DNA from: an uncultured Prevotella sp.
Lineage (GTDB): Bacteria > Bacteroidota > Bacteroidia > Bacteroidales > Bacteroidaceae
Length of the DNA stretch: 51,005 nt
Direction: 5' to 3'
NCBI GenBank assembly: GCA_947170265.1
Contig: CAMVSV010000018.1
Coordinates: 1-51,005 of the forward strand
Positions 1 through 7,016 of the stretch are shown here, in pieces (position 1 is the first letter of the stretch; each line of letters starts with the position of its first letter). The notes below the pieces were generated by a model. The model did no database searches. It was given only the letters and a program-made list of their open reading frames with translations, and had not been told where the DNA came from. A program made the position numbers and the translations under genes.

Positions 1-497
1 TCAAAATCTTTCTCTGTCATATTTGCAGGTGCAGATATTTGTATTTTAGCCTTTACGTCTTTTTCTACATGTATATTTAAAGATACTTCATTAACCTTGT
101 GCAACTTGCTTTTACAATCTGTCCGAATAATTAAATGAGGTGTCTTCAAATAACGTTCAATTGTATCTATATATTCGGTTATTTCTTCAGGAAAATTAAT
201 TTCCCTTTCCCTAAATACAGGATTATAGTAGAAAGCAATTCTTTTCCTGCCTTTAAAAAGTCTCAAAGAGGTTATTCTGTGTCTAATTTCATTCCCTTTT
301 TTATCTATATAATACATTACGGAAACATTTCCAGTGAGTTCTCCAATTTTCAAGGGCTCGTGATACTTTATATGAAATGGTTCACAAGAAACAATCAGCA
401 TACACCCATCCATTGGGTCTCCTGCTCCTAAAATTGAAGAAGAACAGCAACTTATAAGAGTAAAAGAAAATAAGCAAAGTATACTAAAATTTCTCAT
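1..497 (-). CDS. Putative lipoprotein, incomplete at the window edge
   Basis: The frame opens with ATG at 497 and stays open for 165 codons to the window edge, so the C-terminus is missing. Residues 1-16 form a lipoprotein signal (hydrophobic core, then LISC-C), so the mature protein should be anchored by a cysteine at about residue 16 or 17. The rest is a soluble domain rich in Lys, Glu and Ile (MYYIDKKGNEI near residue 62). I do not recognise the family. The start lies 3 bp after the stop of an Rhs-tail remnant (501-719). That is the spacing normally seen between a toxin gene and its immunity gene, so an immunity lipoprotein is possible, but this rests on position alone. Base composition is AT-rich, like the neighbouring small genes. 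Confidence 0.6.
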   Translation of the reverse strand, partial: MRNFSILCLFSFTLISCCSSSILGAGDPMDGCMLIVSCEPFHIKYHEPLKIGELTGNVSVMYYIDKKGNEIRHRITSLRLFKGRKRIAFYYNPVFREREINFPEEITEYIDTIERYLKTPHLIIRTDCKSKLHKVNEVSLNIHVEKDVKAKIQISAPANMTEKDF

Positions 498-500
498 TCC

Positions 501-719
501 TTAGAAGCTATAAAATGATTTTATAATTTTGATAATTTGAGGTTGATAGGTAGAATCCACACGATGTATATTATAGAAGCCTCTTGCATTAGCTTTTGAA
601 CCTTCCTTAAATAAGTTTACAGCATCATAATAGTATTTCTCCGCAAGCGGGTCGGGTGTTGACCAGCACTGCAGCTTGCTGTCGTACCAACGGGCACCGT
701 AGTCCAGGATGTTCCATCT
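501..719 (-). pseudogene. Rhs-repeat core tail fused to a short unknown C-terminus
   Basis: Read on the minus strand, an open frame without a start codon begins just after an in-frame TAG (720-722) and ends in TAA at 501-503. Its first 30 residues match the end of the Rhs/YD-repeat core: DYGARWYDSKLQCW followed by STPDPLAEKY. In intact Rhs proteins this is followed by the PY-x-Y-x-x-NP region and then a variable toxin domain. Here the sequence passes directly into about 42 unrelated residues ending IIKIIKSFYSF. The Rhs part is visibly more GC-rich than the tail. It is best read as the scar of a recombined Rhs toxin gene, not as an expressed protein. The downstream lipoprotein starts 3 bp later. 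Confidence 0.65.
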
Positions 720-738
720 CTACTTTTTCCGGTTTGAG

Positions 739-1197
739 TTATTTTCCATGGCTTAACATCCTTATTTTCCCGCCGTTTCTTTCTATCTCGGCATACATCA
801 CTCCTCCGAGTTCTCCTTTCGGAAGCGTACCACAAATATGCCACACTTCGTCAGAGTCCAAAGAAACTTTCAATGGAAGTTCTTTGGAAATCGAGCTTCC
901 ATAAATAGAGTATGCTACTCTATATGAGATATTCACAGCATTCTCCATATCAACTATTACTTTTGGGGAATGGGAGAAGACCATATCATCGATTTCATCC
1001 ATTGGGACATTTATATATGCAACAGAATCTAATAAAAACTTCTTTGCATTCTGATTGTCATCTCTTACTGTATACTCCACCAACATTTTTTCACACAATT
1101 TCTTTTCTGTTATGGCAACTCCTTCCTTATAAGCAATATATGATACTCCTAAAATCAAAAATGCCAGTAACGATATTTTAACAATTATTCTTATCAT
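739..1197 (-). CDS. NTF2-fold immunity-like protein with N-terminal membrane anchor
   Basis: This is a 152-residue protein. Residues 5-24 are a hydrophobic anchor or uncleaved signal (IIVKISLLAFLILGVSYIAY). The C-terminal third carries the hallmark of the NTF2-fold immunity family (Imm-NTF2-2; YbbC/YhhH-like): a conserved VWHICGTLPKGELGGV block, then YAEIERNGGKI and a terminal SHGK. Members of this family are known from polymorphic toxin loci, where they neutralise a cognate nuclease or other toxin. The stop codon is followed within 20 bp by the Rhs-tail remnant. The start is preceded by the fossil end of another reading frame (1208-1354) at 10 bp spacing. Family assignment is from recognised motifs. 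The partner toxin is absent or destroyed here. Confidence 0.7.
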   Translation of the reverse strand: MIRIIVKISLLAFLILGVSYIAYKEGVAITEKKLCEKMLVEYTVRDDNQNAKKFLLDSVAYINVPMDEIDDMVFSHSPKVIVDMENAVNISYRVAYSIYGSSISKELPLKVSLDSDEVWHICGTLPKGELGGVMYAEIERNGGKIRMLSHGK

Positions 1198-1207
1198 ATC
1201 AACTATA

Positions 1208-1354
1208 TTATTTCTGTGGAATAAGAAATGAATTTATAAGTCTATCCCAGAGTGATTTCTTTTTTCTCTGCTCATACCATATCTCCCTACGCTGCTTAGA
1301 AGTTTTACTATTTTCACCATGCCGAGAAATATTTGATATTATTTTCCTTCCTAC
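1208..1354 (-). pseudogene. Possible fossil C-terminus of a toxin gene upstream of the NTF2-like gene
   Basis: A 48-codon minus-strand frame runs from just after a TAG (1355-1357) to a TAA at 1208-1210. It has no convincing start codon. Its end is strongly basic and aromatic (QRREIWYEQRKKKSLWDRL, then INSFLIPQK), which resembles the extreme C-terminus of a larger protein more than random sequence. The stop lies 10 bp before the start of the NTF2-like immunity gene, where a cognate toxin stop would be expected. Its upstream part overlaps the 3' end of the secreted-protein gene at 1314-1805 in another frame, suggesting that the latter was joined to this tail by recombination. Homology was judged by eye only. 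Confidence 0.3.
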
Positions 1355-1805
1355 CTATTTCCTTGATTTTTTTCAATGCTGATTTATTGTGTTTTTTTCT
1401 AAAATACATCTCTATCCATCCGCCCGTTCTTATTGTCTTCTTTTCAATATTAAACCCTGCACATCCTACAGTCACAACAGAATACTTTTTATATGGAATT
1501 GTACTTATCGGGAAACTCAAGACAAATAGTGAATTCCCTTTTGTAGGAAGTCCAAAATGAATAGGAATATCCTTGTATTTCTTATTGAGTCCATCTATAA
1601 GTTCATCTTCCTTTTGGATATAACATGTATAAACTGAATCTATGGTTAATAGGACATTGAGAGTATCTCTCTTGTCCCAACATTTTTCTTTGGACATATA
1701 TTCATACAAATTCATAACAACATCATCAATTGTTACGTCTACGGTCTGAGCATGACTTGTTACGCTAACCAAGACCGCAATAGACAATGTTAAAGCATTT
1801 CTCAT
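1314..1805 (-). CDS. Secreted protein of unknown function
   Basis: I choose the ATG at 1805, which gives 163 residues with a clean signal peptide (residues 1 to about 20, LTLSIAVLVSVTSHAQ, cleavage after Ala-Gln). The longer frame from 1889 would add a poor extension that runs through the promoter box. The mature part has no motif I recognise. It contains TGGWIEMYFRKKH near the C-terminus and a basic end. It sits at the head of the minus-strand accessory cluster and has its own promoter box at 1861-1868. An immunity or effector accessory role is possible from the neighbourhood but is not shown by the sequence. Confidence 0.55.
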   Translation of the reverse strand: MRNALTLSIAVLVSVTSHAQTVDVTIDDVVMNLYEYMSKEKCWDKRDTLNVLLTIDSVYTCYIQKEDELIDGLNKKYKDIPIHFGLPTKGNSLFVLSFPISTIPYKKYSVVTVGCAGFNIEKKTIRTGGWIEMYFRKKHNKSALKKIKEIGRKENNIKYFSAW

Positions 1806-1860
1806 ATTATCTAAAAATATTGAAAGGAATTGTGGCAAAAACACCGTGTTTATGTAGCCG

Positions 1861-1891
1861 CAAAAGTAATAAATCACTACCAATCTCACAA
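1861..1891 (-). promoter_or_regulatory. Bacteroidetes-type promoter for the minus-strand accessory cluster
   Basis: The -7 element TACTTTTG lies at 1861-1868 (minus strand), with a TTG at 1889-1891 about 20 bp upstream. This fits the primary sigma (SigABfr-type) consensus TTTG-N17-20-TAnnTTTG. The leader to the ATG at 1805 would be about 50 nt. Confidence 0.55.
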
Positions 1892-2128
1892 CAGATAAAA
1901 CATTTAAAATAAAAATATATCAATTTTTCTCCTTTATACACATTATTATATTATCTCTTATTGAAAAAAGAGGGAGTTTTTTGAGACTGCATAAGTTTCA
2001 CATGCTCGGAATGTCTTAAATGTATAATCGGCTAAAGACGAGAAGTCATGCGAATTAAAAACCAAATTAAACAAATCATGATGATGTCTGGGGCGTTGCG
2101 CTTGAAATTTAATTAGTAATGTGTCCAC
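1892..2128. other. Non-coding stretch left of the REP block
   Basis: No convincing gene lies here. The minus strand between about 1958 and 2110 shows a short open frame (HDLFNLVFNSHDFSSLADY) that could be the end of a lost protein. It continues into the repeats at 2129 onward, has no start of its own, and I cannot assign it. Confidence 0.4.
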
Positions 2129-2640
2129 AGGATTGTTGAGCGGGATTGTTGAGCGGGATTGTTGAGCGGGATTTCTTGCTTCTGGCAAGCGACCATAGGT
2201 CGATGAGCAATCCAGCTCCAATGAATATCAGGATTTGCAATCATGGATAATCTTGTCAGCATGGAAGTGACTTCATGGCGTTTGTCGCCCATTCTGGACG
2301 CTTTTGTGTGTTGCCCGCATACCAAGGGCGTTGCCCCGGGCTGACTGCTGGTTGCCCTCTTCGGGGCGTACTAATCCGAGAAACGCTGTCCTTATGGGCA
2401 GGAGTGTTTGGGCTGGAGTGAGTTGGGCTGGAGTGAGTTGGGCTGGATTTGCAATCCAGCCCCTATGAATATTAGGATTTGCAATCCGAAATACACTGTA
2501 CTTACCTTTTTTCCGCATCACAGATGCTCATATTCAATGGTGTCGGATTACAAATCCGACACAACTGTAAATCCAACACTACTGAAGCAAGAAATCCAAC
2601 ACTACTGACACTACTGACACAACTGAAATCGGTTATAACA
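2129..2640. repeat. REP-like palindromic repeat block, copy 1
   Basis: The block holds short tandem repeats: a 13-bp unit GGGATTGTTGAGC about three times at 2129-2167, and a 15-bp unit TTGGGCTGGAGTGAG at 2408-2437. It also holds several copies of the palindrome GGATTTGCAATCC or variants (near 2446, 2471 and 2550). The stretch 2446-2560 recurs in reverse complement at about 48690-48800 with few mismatches. A unit of about 45 bp at 2168-2213 (TTCTTGCTT-C/T-GGCAAGCGACC, then ATAGGTCGATGAGCAATCC) recurs in the same orientation at about 48848-48892. Such palindromes are typical of REP elements mobilised by RAYT-like transposases. No transposase is present here. Small frames across this block are artefacts of the repeats. 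Confidence 0.8.
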
Positions 2641-2664
2641 GGATGGTTTTTCTCACGAAAATTC

Positions 2665-2935
2665 CCGTGAAACATTTTGTGAACAAATGTAAAGAGATGT
2701 GAATTATTTGACATATTCTTTAACACTTAGGAGCTAAGAAGGGCTCAAATAATCGCCCTTGTAACTCATTGACTATCAAATAATTGAAAGGGGCATTTTA
2801 AAAGAGCCTCTTTTAGCGTGCAAAAGAGCCTCTTTTGGAAGGTAAAAGAGCCTCTTTTGGAACGCGAAAGTGGCACTTTCGTTTTCTCATTGTGCGGAGA
2901 ATGTTTTTCGTTCACATTTGTTAACTGTTTCACGG
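2665..2935. repeat. 271-bp terminal-inverted-repeat element, copy 1
   Basis: The ends are inverted repeats: CCGTGAAACA then AACAAATGT at 2665-2690, and the reverse complement at 2914-2935. Weaker inverted similarity continues outward to about 2643 and 2960. Inside are four short perfect palindromes at near-regular 22-bp steps: AAAAGAGCCTCTTTT at 2800, 2822 and 2844, and CGAAAGTGGCACTTTCG at 2865. A second copy of the same length lies in opposite orientation at 48223-48493. There is no coding capacity beyond spurious short frames. It looks like a MITE-type non-autonomous element. Confidence 0.8.
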
Positions 2936-3104
2936 AATCATTTTTCATGAGAAAAGATGGTATTTGATTGTTGTTTATACAATCATACTGATTGCAAAAT
3001 GAGTCTCAGACAAAGCGGCCATGAATTAAGACTAATTCATTCAATAGGCACAAAGTGATGTTACGGACATGAAGAAGAAATGATTTTTCTTGACTTATAC
3101 AGGC

Positions 3105-3132
3105 TTGTAATCGGATAAATTTTATAATTTTG
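3105..3132 (+). promoter_or_regulatory. Promoter of the thr operon
   Basis: TTG at 3105-3107, a 17-bp spacer, then TAATTTTG at 3125-3132 match the Bacteroidetes housekeeping promoter. The predicted transcript starts near 3139, giving a leader of about 60 nt. Confidence 0.65.
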
Positions 3133-3149
3133 CAGGCAAGTTGTGCAAT

Positions 3150-3166
3150 CCCCGTTTGTTTCGGGG
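3150..3166 (+). promoter_or_regulatory. Small hairpin in the thrA leader
   Basis: CCCCG at 3150-3154 and CGGGG at 3162-3166 can pair around a 7-nt T-rich loop within the predicted 5' leader of thrA. No U-run follows and no Thr/Ile-rich leader peptide is visible, so classical attenuation is not supported. The role is unknown. Confidence 0.3.
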
Positions 3167-3200
3167 CAGCATCGATATTAACAAACACAAATCTTAGAAG

Positions 3201-5636
3201 ATGAAAGTATTAAAATTCGGTGGTACATCCGTTGGTACCGCAAAGAGCATTAAGAGTCTGAAAAACATTGTAGAGAACGAGGCTAAGAAGCAGCCGGTAA
3301 TCGTGGTGGTGAGTGCACTTGGCGGCATCACCGACAAACTTCTCGAAACTGCACGTTATGCAAAAGACGGCGATGAGCGTTGGAAAGCAGAATTCGACGA
3401 AATTGTTGATCGCCACCATCAGATGATTGATGCCGTTATCACAGACACCAGTGACCAAGAGCTATTATTTAATAATGTGGACTCCCTTCTTGAACAGCTC
3501 AGGTCAATTTTTCTTGGAGTATTCCTAATTCATGATTTAAGCAGCAAGACACAGGATGCCATTGTGTCTTATGGCGAGAGGCTGTCGTCACATATCGTAG
3601 CAACTCTCATACGCGGAGCAAAACGCATAAACTCCCGCGACTTCATACGTACTGAGAAGAAAAACGGCAAGAACTCACTCGATGCAGAGCTTACTTATGA
3701 GCTTGTAAGGAAGACTTTCCGTCATATGCCAAGAGTGAGTGTGGTACCGGGATTCATCTCCCGGGACCGCGACTCCAACGAGACCACCAATCTTGGTCGC
3801 GGTGGCAGCGACTATACAGCCAGTATCATTGCAGCAGCCCTCAATGCCGACATTCTTGAGATTTGGACTGACGTTGACGGTTTCATGACAGCCGATCCAA
3901 AAGTGATAAAAACAGCATACACCATAAATCAGCTCAGCTATGTAGAAGCCATGGAGCTTTGCAATTTTGGTGCCAAGGTGATTTATCCGCCAACAATATA
4001 TCCGGTATGTATAAAGAACATACCCATAAGGGTGAAGAACACATTCAACCCCTCTCACCCTGGTACGCTTATAAAAGACCACATAGACAGCGACGAGAAG
4101 CCCATAAAGGGTATTTCAAGCATCAAAGGCACCACGCTCATAACTGTGACAGGTCTTGCCATGGTAGGTGTGATTGGTGTGAACCAACGAATATTCACTG
4201 CTTTGGCAGAAAACGGGATAAGTGTGTTTATGGTTTCGCAGGCATCATCAGAAAATTCCACATCTATAGGTGTGCGCGATGAAGATGCAGCAGAAGCCGT
4301 CAGGGTGCTTGACGAAGAGTTTTACAAAGAGATAGAAACAGGTGCAATGTTCCCTATGCATGCTGAGAGCGGACTGGCAACGATAGCCATTGTTGGTGAA
4401 AACATGAAACACACTCCAGGCATAGCAGGCAAGCTCTTTGGCACACTTGGAAGAAGTGGTATCAGCGTTATTGCCTGTGCACAAGGCGCATCGGAGACAA
4501 ACATCTCATTTGTTGTGAACTCACGCTATCTGCGCAAGGCACTCAATGTGCTTCACGACTCATTCTTCCTTTCAGAATATAAGGTACTGAACCTCTTTAT
4601 ATGCGGAGTTGGAACGGTGGGAGGAAAGCTAATAGAACAGATACGTCAGCAATACGAAGAGCTGAAGCAGCGTAATGGACTGAAGCTCAACGTAGTGGGT
4701 ATCGCCAGCTCACGCAACGCTATATTCAACCGCGACGGTATTGACCTTGCAAACTACGCAGAAGAGTTAAAAGCTTCGGCACCCAGTTCTCCAGAAAAGC
4801 TTCGCGACGATGTTCTCAACATGAACATCTTCAATTCCGTATTCGTTGACTGCACAGCATCAAAAGAAGTGGCGTCACTATACCAGACTTTTCTTGAGCA
4901 CAACATCTCTGTGGTGGCGGCAAACAAGATTGCGGCATCAGACGAGTATGAGAAATACCTGAACCTGAAGACAACAGCAATGAAAAAAGGAGTATTCTTC
5001 CGCTTTGAGACAAACGTGGGAGCAGGTCTGCCAATCATAGGCACCATCAATGACCTGAGAAACTCCGGTGACAACATTCTGAAGATTGAAGCAGTGCTTT
5101 CTGGTACACTCAACTTCATATTCAATGAGATTTCTGCAGAAGTACCTTTCTCAGAAACAGTAAGACGAGCCAAGGAACAGGGATATTCGGAGCCAGACCC
5201 ACGAATAGACCTCAGCGGAAAAGACGTGATAAGAAAACTGGTAATACTCACTCGCGAAGCTGGTTATAAAGTAGAACAAGACGATGTGGAAAAACACCTG
5301 TTTGTACCAGATGAGTATTTCCAAGGCACTACCGAACAATTCTGGGAAAAGCTTCCTGCTCTTGATAATACTTTTGAACAGCAACGTCAAGAACTCGAGA
5401 AAGAAGGCAAGAAATGGCGCTTTGTGGCAACAATGGAGAATGGCAAGACAAAGGTGGCACTTCAGACAGTAAGCTCCAAGCATCCTTTTTACAACCTTGA
5501 AGGCTCAAACAATATAGTGCTCCTCACCACAGAACGCTATAAGGAATATCCCATGCAAATACAGGGATATGGTGCCGGTGCCAGTGTGACCGCAGCAGGA
5601 GTGTTCGCAAACATTATGTCGATAGCAAACATTTAG
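3201..5636 (+). CDS. thrA: Bifunctional aspartokinase / homoserine dehydrogenase
   Basis: This cytoplasmic fusion enzyme phosphorylates aspartate (first step) and reduces aspartate semialdehyde to homoserine (third step) in the aspartate family pathway. It has 811 residues, the usual length for the fused type. The kinase signature KFGGTS is at residues 5-10 and GRGGSDYT at 199-206. Two ACT regulatory domains fall at about 312-385 and 393-455. The dehydrogenase begins with the Rossmann loop GVGTVGG at 469-475, followed by AANKIA near 573 and the catalytic-region block GYSEPDPRIDLSGKDVIRK from 661. It is the first gene of an operon, with the next gene starting 25 bp after the stop. The ACT domains imply feedback inhibition, probably by threonine, as known for the family. 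The stop codon is TAG, so TAG terminates translation in this genome. Confidence 0.95.
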   Translation: MKVLKFGGTSVGTAKSIKSLKNIVENEAKKQPVIVVVSALGGITDKLLETARYAKDGDERWKAEFDEIVDRHHQMIDAVITDTSDQELLFNNVDSLLEQLRSIFLGVFLIHDLSSKTQDAIVSYGERLSSHIVATLIRGAKRINSRDFIRTEKKNGKNSLDAELTYELVRKTFRHMPRVSVVPGFISRDRDSNETTNLGRGGSDYTASIIAAALNADILEIWTDVDGFMTADPKVIKTAYTINQLSYVEAMELCNFGAKVIYPPTIYPVCIKNIPIRVKNTFNPSHPGTLIKDHIDSDEKPIKGISSIKGTTLITVTGLAMVGVIGVNQRIFTALAENGISVFMVSQASSENSTSIGVRDEDAAEAVRVLDEEFYKEIETGAMFPMHAESGLATIAIVGENMKHTPGIAGKLFGTLGRSGISVIACAQGASETNISFVVNSRYLRKALNVLHDSFFLSEYKVLNLFICGVGTVGGKLIEQIRQQYEELKQRNGLKLNVVGIASSRNAIFNRDGIDLANYAEELKASAPSSPEKLRDDVLNMNIFNSVFVDCTASKEVASLYQTFLEHNISVVAANKIAASDEYEKYLNLKTTAMKKGVFFRFETNVGAGLPIIGTINDLRNSGDNILKIEAVLSGTLNFIFNEISAEVPFSETVRRAKEQGYSEPDPRIDLSGKDVIRKLVILTREAGYKVEQDDVEKHLFVPDEYFQGTTEQFWEKLPALDNTFEQQRQELEKEGKKWRFVATMENGKTKVALQTVSSKHPFYNLEGSNNIVLLTTERYKEYPMQIQGYGAGASVTAAGVFANIMSIANI

Positions 5637-5661
5637 GATAATAATAGACAAACGGTACAAA

Positions 5662-6933
5662 ATGAAACATATAATAATATTAGGAGACGGAATGGCTGAC
5701 CATCCCGTAGAGAGACTGGGGGGAAAGACCCTTCTGCAAGCCGCTGACAAACCGACAATGGACTTTCTTGCAAAACACGGAAGATGCGGGCGACTGATAA
5801 CCGTTCCAGAGGGTTTTCCTCCAGGCAGTGAAGTGGCAAACACAGCAATACTTGGCTATGACCTCAACAAGGTTTACGAAGGCAGAGGTCCCTTGGAAGC
5901 TGCGTCAATAGGCTACGAGATGAGCAACGACGACTTAGCTCTCAGATGCAATATCATAACCATAGAAAACAGTCGTATTGTAACACATAACGGCGGAAAC
6001 CTCCAGACTGGTGATGCAAATGTTTTGATTGACTATCTCAACCTCAACCTGTGTAACGATAAGGAGTTGGTTGAAAAATACGGAAAAGACAGATTCAAGT
6101 TTATTTGCGGAATACAATACCGTCACCTACTTATAATAAAAGGTGGAAACAAGAATATAATCTGTAATCCTCCACATGACCATCCTAACGAGGAATGGCA
6201 ACCTCTGCTTGTAAAAGCTGGAAAAGAAAATGAAAATGCATCTACAGACAGACTGTCGCCAGAACAAACAGCCGATCTTGTCAACCTACTTATCGTTAAG
6301 TCGCAGAAGCTGCTTGCAGAACACCCGTTAAACAAGGAAAGAGACAGGTTGGGACAGCGACAAGCCAACAGCATTTGGCCGTGGTCAGGGGGATATCGCC
6401 CCTCCATGGATACCATTATGACACAGTTCCCGCAAGTGAAGACAGGAACCGTTATCTCAGCAGTAGACTTGATAAAAGGTATTGGTCACTATGCAGGATT
6501 GAAAATAGTGAATGTGGAAGGAGCCACAGGATTAGCCGATACCAATTATGAAGGCAAGGCTAAGGCAGCCATAGAAGCTCTCAAGACCGATGACTTCGTG
6601 TTTGTGCATGTAGAAGCCACTGACGAGGCCGGCCACGACGGCGATTTGGAACTCAAGCTCAAGGCCATAAGCTATTTAGACTACCGACTCGTGAAGCCGA
6701 TATTGGAAGCGACAGAGAAAATGGATGAGCCTGTATGCATAGCTGTGCTCCCAGACCACCCTACTCCTGTTGAAATGCGCGTTCATGTCAATGAGCCCGT
6801 TCCCTTTCTCATCTACCACAAAGGCATGAAGGCAGACAGTGTGGAGCAATACGATGAAGTATCATGTGTAAGCGGTGGTTACGGGCTCTTGAAACTACAG
6901 GAATTTATCCATGCATTTATGGATGAGCAATAA
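5662..6933 (+). CDS. Phosphoglycerate-mutase-like protein, probable homoserine kinase
   Basis: The 423-residue protein belongs to the archaeal-type cofactor-independent phosphoglycerate mutase family (ApgM, COG3635; alkaline phosphatase superfamily). Visible metal and active-site elements are DGMAD at 9-13, GSEVAN with the catalytic Ser at 56, DEAGHDG at 321-327 and PDHPTP near 370. It starts 25 bp after thrA and has no promoter of its own, so it is co-transcribed. In Bacteroides the equivalent gene next to thrA has been reported from fitness data to act as a non-canonical homoserine kinase, replacing ThrB of the GHMP family. The gene order here supports the same role: homoserine made by ThrA would be phosphorylated by this enzyme. 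No thrC follows, which differs from the thrA-PGM-thrC order I recall in Bacteroides. A glycolytic mutase role cannot be excluded from sequence alone. Confidence 0.8.
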   Translation: MKHIIILGDGMADHPVERLGGKTLLQAADKPTMDFLAKHGRCGRLITVPEGFPPGSEVANTAILGYDLNKVYEGRGPLEAASIGYEMSNDDLALRCNIITIENSRIVTHNGGNLQTGDANVLIDYLNLNLCNDKELVEKYGKDRFKFICGIQYRHLLIIKGGNKNIICNPPHDHPNEEWQPLLVKAGKENENASTDRLSPEQTADLVNLLIVKSQKLLAEHPLNKERDRLGQRQANSIWPWSGGYRPSMDTIMTQFPQVKTGTVISAVDLIKGIGHYAGLKIVNVEGATGLADTNYEGKAKAAIEALKTDDFVFVHVEATDEAGHDGDLELKLKAISYLDYRLVKPILEATEKMDEPVCIAVLPDHPTPVEMRVHVNEPVPFLIYHKGMKADSVEQYDEVSCVSGGYGLLKLQEFIHAFMDEQ

Positions 6934-6959
6934 TGAATTATTCGCAAAAGGAAAATAAG

Positions 6960-6990
6960 TTTGGCTTACAATATTTTTTGCTTATCTTTG
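6960..6990 (+). promoter_or_regulatory. Promoter of glnS
   Basis: TTTG at 6960-6963, a 19-bp spacer, then TATCTTTG at 6983-6990. The predicted start near 6997 leaves a 20-nt leader before the ATG at 7017. Confidence 0.7.
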
Positions 6991-7016
6991 CAGGCAAATA
7001 AAAAAAGTAAAAGGTT

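Noticed and set aside
617..844. 75-codon minus-strand frame overlapping the NTF2-like gene end and the Rhs remnant
   Set aside because: It is the alternative frame. The Rhs signature is read in another frame, and this one has no motif.
2129..2640. Possible CRISPR array in the 13- and 15-bp tandem repeats
   Set aside because: Units are too short and contiguous, with no unique spacers of regular length and no cas genes nearby.
2766..2948. 60-codon minus-strand frame, with a similar plus-strand frame at 48225-48413
   Set aside because: Both lie entirely inside copies of the 271-bp repeat element and translate its palindromes. They look conserved only because the DNA repeat is conserved.
3150..3166. 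Threonine attenuator in the thrA leader
   Set aside because: The hairpin has no U-run, and no leader peptide rich in Thr or Ile codons is present.
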